A DNA stretch of 64,000 nt from Aquitalea magnusonii (GTDB taxonomy: Bacteria > Pseudomonadota > Gammaproteobacteria > Burkholderiales > Chromobacteriaceae): positions 2,790,001 to 2,854,000 of the forward strand of contig NZ_AP018823.1 in the NCBI RefSeq assembly GCF_002217795.2, given 5' to 3'. Of this stretch, positions 1 to 8,674 are shown piece after piece. The position numbers and the translations under genes were made by a program. The notes under the pieces were generated by a model, which saw only the letters and a list, made by a program, of their open reading frames with translations, did not search any database and had not been told where the DNA came from. How positions within the stretch are numbered: position 1 is the first letter of the stretch; the number at the start of each line of letters is the position of its first letter.

Positions 1-962
1 GCGGAAGGGGTTGCGGATCCCGGCGGAGGCTGCTGCCTCGGCAATCACTTCCCGTGCTTCGCCCCAGGCCTGGTAATCCATCTCCAGTGCAACTGGCCTT
101 GCGCGTCGGTAAGGGCTTGCGGGGTGCCGAGGTGGTCGGCGTGGTAGTAGTACACCGCGCGCGGGGCGGATGGCTCCGGGCCGGCCTGCAGCAGCGGGTC
201 GCGTTCTGGGTCGTAGGGGTTGTACTGGTTCCATGCCGGCACTTTCACGCCTTGGATGGCGTCGGTATGTACCTGTGCCAGCGGGATGAAGCTGCCGGGT
301 TCAAACAGGTAATGCACAGCGGCGTCGTCTTGGGTTTCAAACGCCAGTACGTCGCCATCCCAGCCGTACAGGGTTGTCTTGCCCTGACTGAGCTTGGCGA
401 TACGGCGGCCCAGCGGGTCATAGCGGTATTCGGTGCTGTTGCCACCCGGTGCTGTCAGCCGGCTCAGGCGATTGTAGCCGTCCCACTCCAGCTGGGTGAG
501 GCTGCCGTTGACGCGCTTTTCAACGAGGTTGCCACGGCTGTCGTAGCGGTAGTGACGGCCGGCGTAGTGGCTCAGCAGATTGCCCAGCAGGCTGTTGTCC
601 TGATGCCCGTCGGCTGCCGGGGTGTTGTCCACCAAGTTGCCGGCCGGGTCGAAGCGGAAGCTTTCCACGCCCTAGGGGGTGGCGGCCTCCAGCAGGCGGC
701 CTACCGGGTCGTAACGGTAGTTGATCTGGCCGCTGCGATTATCGGCAATGCCGGTAAGCTGGCCGGCGGCATCGTACTGGTACTGGCGGCTCCACCGGGT
801 GGCGCCACTCAGGCGCTGGCTGCTGAGGCGGCCGGCTTTGTCGTAGGTCAGGGTCTGCTGCAAGCTATTGCCCAATATGCGTTGGGTTTCACGGTGCAGC
901 TTGTCGCGTTCCAGATTCAGGATGTCATGCTGACCGAACAGCAGAGCATCCATGCAGAAGTC
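1..962 (-). pseudogene. Rhs core fragment with amber stop and frameshift, runs off the window
   Basis: YD-repeat Rhs core translated on the minus strand in collinear pieces. The upstream piece (953-672) ends at an in-frame TAG at 672-674, where the intact copy at about 11.56 kb has a lysine codon in ATPKGVE. The next piece (668-45) carries RYDPLGRR-type repeats. One C is missing near position 90 relative to the other copies (AGTGCAACTGG for AGTGCCAACTGG), so the frame is lost before the DPIGL boundary. The toxin tip would lie left of base 1. On the 5' side homology to the core stops near 962. No plausible start codon or N-terminal PAAR region is present. It is probably not translated into a working protein. 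Confidence 0.85.
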
Positions 963-1037
963 TTATTCTACTTTTGCAGAGCGACTGGATAAGCCGAAAC
1001 AATAATGAAATTTGAAGCTATACATTCAGCCAGTTAA

Positions 1038-1314
1038 TCACAACAGATCCATCAAGCACTTATGACCAAAAGGTAATAATTCATCTGGTAGCACATCAAA
1101 ATTCAAATCACTCTCAACATAAACCCTGTCTAAAAAAAGAAATCCCATCAATAACCTCTCCCTCAAAGACAAATACCGACAACTCAATCTCACCAAAAAC
1201 AATAATATCACGCGATGCTTTTACCTTATTACCAGCATCAATTTCAGTCATAAAATTCCGACTTATACGCTCACAACCTACCCAACCATGATTTTTACAA
1301 TTTATTAGTGCCAA
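1038..1314 (-). pseudogene. Broken immunity-like gene
   Basis: AT-rich reading frame that follows a Rhs tip position. It starts at best at a TTG (1314) without a clear ribosome binding site and reads INCKNHGWVGCER, then IIVFGEIELSVFVF. The frame ends at a TGA just after a run of seven A (plus strand 1132-1138). With six A in the run the frame continues as FLDRVYVESDLNFDVLPDEL and ends PFGHKCLMDLL at 1038. A one-base homopolymer expansion therefore seems to have broken it. I cannot assign an immunity family. Its partner toxin is not visible. Confidence 0.5.
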
Positions 1315-1514
1315 TGAATTACTTTACCCGCAATTTAAATCCATTATTTGCTAAATACTTCACCACACATTCTGCTTAACTCGGGGCATCTACACAACCA
1401 CCTCAAAGGATACTGAAGGCATGATCAACACAACTATTTTCATTTCACGGCAAAGCTTAATTTTCACTTACCCTTCCCCGCCGATAACTTTGCGCAGTCG
1501 ACGTCCCCCCACTT

Positions 1515-2384
1515 TCAGTAGCAGGGGGCTTTAGAGTCCAAGCTTAATTTACCTGATTTCTCCGCAAATGATTCGGCATAGGCTGCCGGCGTCAAACCAC
1601 CCAGTGCTTTCTTCGGCCTTTCATTGTTGTATTCCCTTCGCCAGGCTTCGATGACAACCTGGGCCTGGCGCAGGCTGGTGAACCAGTGTTCGTTCAGGCA
1701 CTCATCCCGGAAATGCCCATTAAAGGATTCGATGTAAGCGTTCTGATTGGGCTTGCCCGGCTCGATGAGAAAGAGCTGAACCCCATGAGCGTGGGCCCAG
1801 CTCAACATCACTCGGCTGCAGAATTCCTTGCCGTTATCGGTCCTGATGGCTTTGGGCAAGCCACGTGTCTTCGCCAACTGGTCAAGGACGCGGGTCAGAT
1901 GCAGGCCTCCCATCGCACGTTCCGGAACAATGGCGACTGCCTCATGCGTGGCATCATCGACCACCGTCAGATTCTTGATGACACGCCCCTCCGCCGTCCG
2001 GTCGAACACAAAGTCCATCGACCAAACCTGATTGGCCGCCAAAGGGCGAGCCAGTGGATGACGGTCGGCCACGGGAATTTTCTTGCGCTTACGCCGGCGA
2101 ATTTGCAGACCTGCCTCAGCATAAAGCCGGTCCACCCGCTTGTGATTGACCACCATGCCGCTCTGCCGCAGCTTCAAATAGATCATGCCAGCACCGTAGC
2201 GACGGTGCCGTTGCGCGAGCGCGATGATCTGCGCTTTCAAGGCGACATTATGGTCGGTGGCGGGTTGGTAGCGGAATGAACTGGGGCTCATGTCGGCTAG
2301 ACGGAGCGATCGACGCTCGCTGAGCCCTTTGCCCACCAGATGGCGCACCAACTCCCGCCGTGACGGTGCGCTCACCACTTTTTT
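1515..2384 (-). CDS. IS3-family transposase OrfB (DDE integrase domain)
   Basis: Produced in this family as an OrfAB fusion by -1 slippage at A AAA AAG (2384-2378), where this frame takes over from OrfA. An HTH_21-like region (RYGAGMIYLKLRQSG) precedes an rve catalytic core. The first Asp is in WSMDFVFD, the second in IRTDNGKEF and the Glu in NAYIESFNGHFRDECL, followed by YNNERPKKALGGLTPAAY. All catalytic residues are present, so the transposase could be active. Confidence 0.9.
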   Translation of the reverse strand, partial: KKVVSAPSRRELVRHLVGKGLSERRSLRLADMSPSSFRYQPATDHNVALKAQIIALAQRHRRYGAGMIYLKLRQSGMVVNHKRVDRLYAEAGLQIRRRKRKKIPVADRHPLARPLAANQVWSMDFVFDRTAEGRVIKNLTVVDDATHEAVAIVPERAMGGLHLTRVLDQLAKTRGLPKAIRTDNGKEFCSRVMLSWAHAHGVQLFLIEPGKPNQNAYIESFNGHFRDECLNEHWFTSLRQAQVVIEAWRREYNNERPKKALGGLTPAAYAESFAEKSGKLSLDSKAPCY

Positions 2385-2641
2385 CGCAAGGCCTCTTTGG
2401 CAATCTCGTTCTCGAGCATGGTCTCGGCCAGGAGTTTCTTCAGGCGCGCATTCTCGGTTTCCAGCTCCTTGAGACGCTTGGCCTCGGAGACATTCATTCC
2501 GCCGAATTTGTTGCGCCAAAGGTAATAGCTGGCTTCTGAGAAGGCGTATTTGCGGCACAACTGTGCAACGGGCATTCCCGCGTCTGCTTCGCGTAGGAAG
2601 CCGATGATCTGTTCTTCGGTGGATCGTCTCTTCATATCCAA
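2372..2641 (-). CDS. IS3-family transposase OrfA
   Basis: Small protein of 89 residues with an N-terminal helix-turn-helix (STEEQIIGFLREADAGMP, then QLCRKYAFSEASYYLWRNKF) and a C-terminal leucine-zipper-like segment (RLKELETENARLKKLLAE). This is the usual OrfA layout of the IS407 group. It stops just after the slippery A AAA AAG used to enter OrfB. It binds the IS ends and provides the N-terminal part of the OrfAB transposase. Confidence 0.9.
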   Translation of the reverse strand: MDMKRRSTEEQIIGFLREADAGMPVAQLCRKYAFSEASYYLWRNKFGGMNVSEAKRLKELETENARLKKLLAETMLENEIAKEALRKKW

Positions 2642-2778
2642 TCTCCGTTTATGGTTGATTGGACTCTAAAGTCACGTGCTACTCAATACCGGGGGGACGT
2701 CGCAGTAACTGCATCAGGAATTTCAACTTGCACCGTATGAATAACTAGCAATCGAGATAGCAGTGGCAATCAGCTTCA

Positions 2779-3150
2779 TCACATACAGGAAATTCCATCA
2801 GGAAAAATATGATCAAGCGCTTTCCTGAGCTGATCAAAACCTTCCAACTTGCAATCAGTCAGATGTAGTCGCAAACCAAAAAAACCACTCTTCTCCAAAA
2901 GATTTCTACCAAAATTGAATGAAATCCCTTCTTCATCGATCAACACATTAGAGAATCCATTATAACCACTATACTCTCTCGATGATATTTCATAATAATA
3001 CCCATCAGGATCCGCAGGTATTGTATTTTGAAGAATTAAATAATTCTCTGGGTTATTTGTTTCATCAGAAGCAAACGATACCGTCTGAATATCATCTTCA
3101 ATATAAAAAACAACACTCTTAATTACTATAGAGAAAATTTTATCAGTCAT
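2779..3150 (-). CDS. Imm10-like immunity protein
   Basis: About 123 residues, AT-rich, directly after the deaminase-like Rhs tip. I start it at the ATG at 3150 because it overlaps the toxin stop as ATGA, which couples their translation. The pattern VSFASDETNNPENYLILQ, then DGYYYEISSREYSGYNG, then a C-terminal FGLRLHL segment resembles the Imm10 family, which neutralises various polymorphic toxins in the cytoplasm. Family assignment is by eye. Decayed relatives of its 3' half lie near 5080-5200 and 14180-14300. Confidence 0.6.
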   Translation of the reverse strand: MTDKIFSIVIKSVVFYIEDDIQTVSFASDETNNPENYLILQNTIPADPDGYYYEISSREYSGYNGFSNVLIDEEGISFNFGRNLLEKSGFFGLRLHLTDCKLEGFDQLRKALDHIFPDGISCM

Positions 3151-4106
3151 TTTTTCGTACTCCAAGAGCCCTCAGGCCAACTATAATTAACCACACAGCC
3201 AACTTCTTTAGCTTTCTTATTCATAGCTCCCTTACAAGATGTGCATGGTGGGTACTCCCCGCTAATGTTGACAACATCTCCAGATGCAATATCAACTTGA
3301 CGCATTGCACGATTTTCAGTATGAGTTGCCAAAGTACTCCGAGGAAAACCTAATTCTTTTTCCTCTGGAGTCATACTACCACTCTGTAATGTTTGACAGC
3401 TTTTTACATTACCATTTTTGTTTATCACTTCAACCGTTGCAGTATGCTTGCCCTTTCCAGATCCAAACCGTTCCAAACCAAATGGATCCACCCACTCAAT
3501 CGGATTCGGCGCATAGCTATGGATATTAATCCCACCCATCAACCCAATCGGATCTCGCGAGATAAATCGCCCTATCTCCGGATCATAGTAGCGATAGCGG
3601 TTGTAGTGCAGCCCTGACTCGTCGTCATGATACTGCCCCTGGAAGCGGAAGGGGTTGCGGATGTCGGCGGAGGCTGCTGCCTCGGCAATCACTTCCCGTG
3701 CTTCACCCCAGGCCTGGTAATCCATCTCCAGTGCCAACTGGCCTTGCGCGTCGGTAAGGGCTTGCGGGGTGCCGAGGTGGTCGGCGTGGTAGTAGTACAC
3801 CGCGCGCGGGGCGGATGGCTCCGGGCCGGCCTGCAGCAGCGGGTCGCGTTCTGGGTCGTAGGGGTTGTACTGGTTCCATGCCGGCACTTTCACGCCTTGG
3901 ATGGCGTCGGTATGTACCTGGGCCAGCGGGATGAAGCTGCCGGGTTCAAACAGGTAATGCACTGCGGCGTCGTCTTGGGTTTCAAACGCCAGTACGTCGC
4001 CATCCCAGCCGTACAGGGTTGTCTTGCCCTGACTGAGCTTGGCGATACGGCGGCCCAGCGGGTCATAGCGGTATTCGGTGCTGTCGCTGCTTGGATAGTT
4101 CAGCAA
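3147..4106 (-). CDS. Orphan Rhs core 3' segment with deaminase-like toxin tip
   Basis: About 200 residues of Rhs core end at RFISRDPIGLMGG and WVDPFGL. A tip of about 105 residues follows. It contains ATHTENRAMRQVD and then GEYPPCTSCKGAM, an HxE...PCxxC arrangement as in zinc-dependent nucleic-acid deaminase folds (Pput_2613/SCP1.201-type toxin deaminases). The tip ends WPEGSWSTKK, overlapping the Imm10-like start. The core is truncated upstream at 4084 (only a TTG could start it), so this is a displaced cassette. It is probably silent unless recombined onto a full-length Rhs. Confidence 0.7.
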   Translation of the reverse strand: MLNYPSSDSTEYRYDPLGRRIAKLSQGKTTLYGWDGDVLAFETQDDAAVHYLFEPGSFIPLAQVHTDAIQGVKVPAWNQYNPYDPERDPLLQAGPEPSAPRAVYYYHADHLGTPQALTDAQGQLALEMDYQAWGEAREVIAEAAASADIRNPFRFQGQYHDDESGLHYNRYRYYDPEIGRFISRDPIGLMGGINIHSYAPNPIEWVDPFGLERFGSGKGKHTATVEVINKNGNVKSCQTLQSGSMTPEEKELGFPRSTLATHTENRAMRQVDIASGDVVNISGEYPPCTSCKGAMNKKAKEVGCVVNYSWPEGSWSTKK

Positions 4107-4332
4107 AAAGCGACGACAAGAAAACGCTTGAGGAGGGCACTAAGGAGCAGTTACCACTTCTTTCAAAGCAGCAACGAGGTATTGACGGGCAAGAACCACT
4201 TTCTTAGCCCTGAATTTGATATCTGAATAGTGTCTTATACGATAGCAACCGAGTAAAGATATTGTTCGCTATAATCGTGCACTACTTAATTCCGGGGCAA
4301 AACCTCGCAGTGCTACCGTACCTGTTGATTAT

Positions 4333-4988
4333 CTAAACAGGAATGTATCTTACAACCCCTTTAGAAATATCTTCTTCTGAATTCAGCACCACAGAATCAA
4401 GATCAAGAAAATCAACTCCTTTTATATCATTATCAACCATGGCTTTCCTCATGCGATCAGAGACAATAAGGGTGAACTGACTTTTTCCGCATCAAAAATA
4501 TCCAGCAAATCATAATCCATATTCTCTTTAAACCTTAACACCTCAAACATATCACCAAACTCACCACCTAACTTGCTAGTCTTGAAATCAACAACATCCT
4601 TCATGCCAATTCGCTCAGTAGCAGCAACATAGTAGCGCTCACCCCCAACAACCTCACCATAACGATTCAAATACCGAACAGGCACAATATTACAAATACC
4701 AGTCTTAAACAAGGTAATAACAGAACGAAATTTTTCACTCAGCACATAAAAATAAGCAGACCCACTCCTTACATCATACGAATAACTCTCATCATCCACA
4801 ATCAAATCCAATTCACTAGGAAAACTTGGAAGACCACCTCCAAATCTCTTAGGACCTGCATACCATGGCAACTTACCATAGTGTTCTTTATAGCCTCCAC
4901 CCTTAAAATCAGGCACCAGGTATGCGTAATAAAAACCAGATGGACATCCTTGCGCCTCTTTCATAGCCATGATGTAATATTTTTCCAT
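4333..4988 (-). pseudogene. Imm11/DUF1629-like immunity gene, frameshifted
   Basis: Starts at the ATG at 4988 behind GAGG with a 5-nt spacer and reads MEKYYIMAMKEAQGCPSGFY. The continuous frame stops at 4449 after PLLSLIA. In the -1 frame the sequence continues FTLIVSDRMRKAM, then NDIKGVDFLDLD to a TAG at 4333, which matches the expected C-terminus of the DUF1629 family. One A missing from the run GGAAAAAG (plus strand C-T5-CC near 4481-4485) explains the break. The second copy (13434-14089) has the same lesion. No intact toxin is adjacent, so it is an orphan immunity gene. Confidence 0.65.
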
Positions 4989-5079
4989 ACAATCCTCAAC
5001 CAAGTCGCCTGGATTATTACTTAAGCTGCAATGAACATCTCAGCTCATTACCTAAATTACCAAAATTAATACACACTGA

Positions 5080-5200
5080 AACTCCATCAGAAAAATATCA
5101 TCAAGCGTTTCCTGAGCAGATAAAAACCTTCCAACTAACAATCAATCAGACATGGTCGCAAACCATAAAAATCATCTCACTCCCACCAAACCGCTGCCAA
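5080..5200 (-). pseudogene. Remnant of an Imm10-like gene (3' part)
   Basis: Nucleotide resemblance to the 3' end of the Imm10-like gene: CTCCATCAGAAAAATAT then CATCAAGCG and CTTCCAACTAACAATCA here, against CATCAGGAAAAATATGATC and CTTCCAACTTGCAATCAG at 2798-2865. Frames are interrupted and no start exists. It sits between the Imm11-like pseudogene and the DUF2750 gene and marks an older cassette lost from the array. Confidence 0.5.
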
Positions 5201-5208
5201 AATGAAAT

Positions 5209-5580
5209 CTACTCATATTGCTTTTTCTCACAAACAATTAAATCATAAAGCTCATCAGCATCAACAACTACTGCTTTCCCATCGACGCTTGGGAAAACAG
5301 CAGAGCGACGACCATCTCGTTTCATTCCTGGCAGCCACTTCAGGAGAAAATCATCCAATGAAATGGCTTTTGCAGAAAATCCCTTCCATTCTCCATCAGC
5401 ACAAATACGAGCGAATTCCTCCTCTGGCCAAAATGGAATCACCTCTTCACCATTGACAATTGAAGCGGCCCACCCAGTGCCATACAAGCCCCACACAACT
5501 TCAAAATCCACCACTTTTCTAATGAAATAATTAAACCTAAACTTAGAGTCAAGCTTCAAAACATTTTCAATTTTTCTCAA
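5209..5580 (-). CDS. DUF2750-family protein, orphan immunity candidate (copy A)
   Basis: Protein of 123 residues with YFIRKVVDFEVVWGLYGTGW, then EEVIPFWPEEEFARIC, LLKWLPGMKRDGR and a C-terminal VVVDADELYDLI. This is the DUF2750 layout. Members of this family are often found beside polymorphic toxins, so an immunity role is inferred. The frame has no ATG near its start; a TTG at 5580 is the likeliest initiation point. The near-identical copy B lies at 14309-14686. The differences between copies are mostly conservative, so both may still be under selection. Confidence 0.65.
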   Translation of the reverse strand: MRKIENVLKLDSKFRFNYFIRKVVDFEVVWGLYGTGWAASIVNGEEVIPFWPEEEFARICADGEWKGFSAKAISLDDFLLKWLPGMKRDGRRSAVFPSVDGKAVVVDADELYDLIVCEKKQYE

Positions 5581-5658
5581 AACTAATCACCATCAGCAAA
5601 CACAACCCTACACTACTCTCTATAAATGCCTCCACCCCATACATTTAAAAATTCAAAA

Positions 5659-6171
5659 TTACATAAAAACTCTCATATAAGCATCGATTACAGCGGTCGG
5701 CTCGATTAATCCATTAGTTGGTCTTGCTACAAATTCGTAACCTGCGCGAACAATTCGCCCAGCATCAATCTCCCTAAAACCATTGATAGTCACCGCATAA
5801 AACCCTGGAGAAAAGAAACTAGCAAGACCAACACCAGAAGGCCATTCCAACAATGCTGAAAAATCATAAAAATCAGCAGACCCCCTGATAAAAAGCGGAA
5901 ATTCACCATTACTAACAAAAGAAATATCACTAACTGTACTTAACTCCTCATCGTAACGGCAAATAATTTCATACCCACCATCATCTATTGACAGAAGCGG
6001 AACTACCGCACCTGAATTAATAACCAAATCACCTAAATCTGATGCAAAAAAATCATGCAGCAAATCTCTAGACTCGCCAGATTGAGGTGACCACTCCAAG
6101 ACTTGATGTAAAAAATCAACATCTGCAAGAATAATGCCGTTTGCCTCAACATCAATACTCAAAGTATGCAT
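5659..6171 (-). CDS. Immunity-like protein of unknown family
   Basis: 170 residues, acidic, AT-rich, beginning 14 nt after the stop of the GHH-nuclease Rhs tip. Its position as the first gene behind the tip makes it the probable cognate immunity protein. Visible blocks are DLGDLVINSGAVVPLLSID and FSPGFYAVTINGFREIDAG. An AAGGA lies upstream of the ATG at 6171 with a rather long spacer. No transmembrane segment is visible. I do not recognise the family. Only its 3' end is present in the duplicate segment (14759-14893). Confidence 0.6.
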   Translation of the reverse strand: MHTLSIDVEANGIILADVDFLHQVLEWSPQSGESRDLLHDFFASDLGDLVINSGAVVPLLSIDDGGYEIICRYDEELSTVSDISFVSNGEFPLFIRGSADFYDFSALLEWPSGVGLASFFSPGFYAVTINGFREIDAGRIVRAGYEFVARPTNGLIEPTAVIDAYMRVFM

Positions 6172-6185
6172 ATCATCATATTCCT

Positions 6186-7609
6186 TTATTTAGAGCAATT
6201 CCTCTTAATCTGCTTTGCATGCCACTCCATCAGTTTTTTATATGCCTCCGATGGGGTAACATTATGAGCAAGCACCTCACCTGTTGAAGGAATTTTTAAG
6301 TCTCCCCTCATTGTCATACCATCCAAGCCTTTAGCAGAAGCTTCCAATAGTTCATCTTGTGAGCCAGTCCAAGCCCCCTGCCTACCACCAACGTATGGTC
6401 CTTGAGCACGATGAAGGACTTCATGATCTCCCGCCGTATATGGATTTGGGAAATATGTTGGCGTATCACGCTCTGTTGCTAAATGCCCCAAGCCACAAGA
6501 TGCTGCTTTTTTTCTCCATACAAGATGATGCCCCATCCCATTTGGGTTCCACTTCCATGGCATCAGCCCTAAAGGATCTATTTTTGTCGCAGGGCTATCA
6601 ACATAATTGTGAACATTCAGCCCCCCCATCAACCCAATCGGATCCCGCGAAATAAACCGCCCTATCTCCGGATCATAGTAGCGGTGGCGGTTGTAGTGCA
6701 GCCCTGATTCGTCGTCATGATACTGCCCCTGGAAGCGGAAGGGGTTGCGGATGCCGGCGGAGGCCGCCACCTCGGCAATCACTTCCCGTGCTTCGCCCCA
6801 GGCCTGGTAATCCATCTCCAGTGCCAACTGGCATTGCGCGTCGGTAAGGGCTTGCGGGGTGCCGAGGTGGTCGGCGTGGTAGTAGTACACCGCGCGCGGG
6901 GCGGATGGCTCCGGGCCTGCCTGCAGCAGTGGGTCGCGGTCTGGGTCGTAGGGGTTGTGCTGGCTCCATGCCGGCACTTTCACGCCCTGGATGGCGTCGG
7001 TATGCACCTGGGCCAGCGGGATGAAGCTGCCGGGTTCGAACAGGTAATGCACTGCGGCGTCGTCTTGGGTTTCAAACGCCAGCACGTCGCCATCCCAGCC
7101 GTACAGGGTTGTCTTGCCCTGACTGAGCTTGGCGATACGACGGCCCAGCGGGTCATAGCGGTATTCGGTGCTGTCGCCACCCGGTGCTGTCAGCCGGCTC
7201 AGGCGGTTGTAGCCGTCCCACTCCAGCTGGGTGAGGCTGCCGTTGACGCGCTTTTCGATGAGGTTGCCACGGCTGTCGTAGCGGTAGTGACGGCCGGAGT
7301 AGTGGCTCAGCAGATTGCCCAGCAGGCTGTTGTCCTGATGCCCGTTGTCGGGGTGTTGTCCAGCAGGTTGCCGGCCGGGTCGAAGCGGAAGCTTTCCACG
7401 CCCTAGGGGGTGGCGGCCTCCAGCAGGCGGCCTACCGGGTCGTAACGGTAGTTGATCTGGCCGCTGCGATTATCGGCAATGCCGGTAAGCTGGCCGGCGG
7501 CATCGTACTGGTACTGGCGGCTCCACCGGGTGGCGCCACTCAGGCGCTGGCTGCTGAGGCGGCCGGCTTTGTCGTAGACCAGGGTCTGCTGCAAGCTATT
7601 ACCCTGCAT
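6186..7609 (-). pseudogene. Rhs core with GHH-type nuclease tip, interrupted by amber stop and deletion
   Basis: The core starts at the truncated end near 7609 (QQTLVYDKAGRLSSQRLSG) and meets an in-frame TAG at 7403-7405, identical in position to the one at 672-674. A small deletion near 7350 (CCGACAACGGGCAT for CCGACAGCCGACGGCCAT) then shifts the frame. From about 7340 to 6186 the frame is open through DPIGLMGG and DPLGL into a tip of about 125 residues: WNPNGMGHHLVWRKKA, HEVLHRAQGPYVGGR and TPSEAYKKLMEWHAKQ. GHHLV plus the HEVLHRAQ block is typical of HNH/Endo VII toxins with a GHH motif, so DNA cleavage is the inferred activity. The 3' part is intact; the 5' part is not. Confidence 0.75.
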
Positions 7610-7665
7610 GCTCCGGCTTTCGGAGAGGGAATTTGTTTCATTCCAAATTTAAGATGTCATGCTGG

Positions 7666-7938
7666 TTAAACAGCTGATAATTTCAAACCAGCCCCCGCTC
7701 CCCGTTCTTCAAGCATTCTTACAATTTCCTCACCCAGCAGTAGTGTTTTTTCAGAGTGAACTCGAATCTCGACACCATCATCATCCATAACAATAATAAT
7801 AGGTCCAGCTTCAGTCTGAGCAATAAACACTAATTTATCTGGCGACTCCAGATCCTCAATAGAAATTATAAAATCAACACCTGCGACGACTTCCTTTAAC
7901 CTCGCCGGTTGAACACATATATTTGGAAATGCACACAA
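7666..7938 (-). CDS. Small immunity-like protein, unknown
   Basis: About 90 residues, AT-rich, with VVAGVDFIISIEDLESPDKL, then GPIIIVMDDDGVEIRVH and LLLGEEIVRMLEERG. It begins at TTG (7938) or a nearby codon; no ATG or strong ribosome binding site is seen. It lies between an immunity-gene remnant and the 5' truncation of a Rhs core. Size, composition and location fit an immunity gene, but no family is recognised. Confidence 0.45.
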   Translation of the reverse strand: MCAFPNICVQPARLKEVVAGVDFIISIEDLESPDKLVFIAQTEAGPIIIVMDDDGVEIRVHSEKTLLLGEEIVRMLEERGAGAGLKLSAV

Positions 7939-7970
7939 TAGCTTGCCAATTTTCTAAATTTACTTTGCAT

Positions 7971-8069
7971 TTAAATTCCATATAGAACTTTATCGCAAGC
8001 AAGACCATCACCAATCACCACCCCATCCCTAACACGTATCTCATAATCACCCGCCCTTGCAAACACCCT
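7971..8069 (-). pseudogene. Fragment of an Imm11-like gene
   Basis: The minus strand reads VFARAGDYEIRVRDGVVIGD, matching VFERVGDYEVRVRDGVVIGD inside the Imm11-like gene at 15034-15561. It then diverges to a TAA at 7971. The fragment begins immediately at the stop codon of the Imm21-like gene, so the join is a recombination scar. It is too short to be functional. Confidence 0.6.
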
Positions 8070-8567
8070 CTACACGGTGGCAATCGCATGCACCAGTAGA
8101 GATGTCCTCGAAGTCGGCTGGTGGATGAACGTTGACACTTCGTTGGAGCCAGAATGCATTGTGAATCTCAGGCATTGGGCGGGATCAAATGTCTCAACGG
8201 CATCAAACACAACAAGTGGCTGATTGACCCAGTTGATTGTCAATTTTTCGATAATGTTTATCGTGTTGAAATCGATGTGCTCGATTGCAGCACGCACATC
8301 CACCTCATTATCGGCCCACTTCCAGCGAACGATCAGTTGCCTGCTGTCAGACGTAGCGATCGCTGTTTGCAATGGCTCGTCGCCCAAGACAAGCACATCT
8401 GATCCGTGCAATGTCAGCTTGCTGGCGTAGTCAACAGATTGGCATGCCCAATCGAAATCAGACGGGCTTCCACCCATGCTATTCCATAGCGATGCCTTTG
8501 CCTCCTCCATTACCACCAATGGTCCGCCTGAACTATTGAGCCAGTTTGAAAAAACATACTTGCTCAT
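8070..8567 (-). CDS. Imm21-like immunity protein
   Basis: 165 residues from the ATG at 8567, preceded by AGGAGG. The N-terminal block FSNWLNSSGGPLVVMEEA, then SLWNSMGG, VLVLGDEPLQT and RQLIVRWKWADNE are characteristic of Imm21. The start overlaps a TAA of the upstream frame (TAATG). That frame is the severed 3' end of an effector gene whose other part lies at 22749-23378. The family protects against co-encoded toxins. Here the cognate toxin is interrupted by a 14-kb IS-flanked insertion. Confidence 0.75.
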   Translation of the reverse strand: MSKYVFSNWLNSSGGPLVVMEEAKASLWNSMGGSPSDFDWACQSVDYASKLTLHGSDVLVLGDEPLQTAIATSDSRQLIVRWKWADNEVDVRAAIEHIDFNTINIIEKLTINWVNQPLVVFDAVETFDPAQCLRFTMHSGSNEVSTFIHQPTSRTSLLVHAIATV

Positions 8568-8656
8568 TAGCCTTTCCTCCTCTTTGCCTGGGTGACTTGG
8601 CCCGCCTGTTTGAGACTGCAACGCTTACAGTGAGGATACAGCCGCTGGGCATTCCC
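8567..8656 (-). pseudogene. Severed 3' end of the effector gene at 22749-23378
   Basis: Starting at the IS border (8656) the minus strand is open for 29 codons: GNAQRLYPHCKRCSL, then KQAGQVTQAKRRKG and a TAA. The TAA overlaps the Imm21 ATG as TAATG. Joining it to the frame ending TRNWSEG at 22749, with one copy of the GGG duplicate removed, keeps the same frame. The junction geometry therefore supports a single ancestral gene. The biochemical role of this tail is not evident. Confidence 0.65.
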
Positions 8657-8674
8657 TGAATCGCCCCGGCTTCT

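Larger units (their letters stand above)
1499..2702 (-). mobile_element. IS3-family element (IS407-like), complete with 4-bp target duplication
   Basis: Both ends carry the inverted sequence CGACGTCCCCCC followed by an imperfect inverted repeat ending CTTTAGAGTCC. The flanks are CAGT at 1495-1498 and CAGT at 2703-2706, a 4-bp direct repeat consistent with IS3/IS407 transposition. It contains orfA and orfB overlapping in the -1 relation. The element is 1204 bp and appears intact. It sits between a decayed immunity gene and the Imm10-like gene. Confidence 0.9.
4082..5790. repeat. Direct duplication, copy A (partner 13185-14893)
   Basis: From the truncation point of the Rhs core, through a plus-strand remnant, the frameshifted Imm11-like gene, the Imm10 remnant and the DUF2750 gene, into the 3' end of the next gene, this segment is nearly identical to 13185-14893. 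Copies differ by scattered substitutions. The duplication continues into the adjoining Rhs core, which all cassettes share. The copies diverge at about 5790/14893. Confidence 0.85.

Noticed and set aside
54..992. Long plus-strand open frames opposite the Rhs cores (also at 3627-4226, 6717-7406, 10866-11807, 12728-13327 and 18561-19166)
   Set aside because: They mirror the GC-rich Rhs core on the coding strand, recur only because the core recurs, and have no domain or ribosome binding site.
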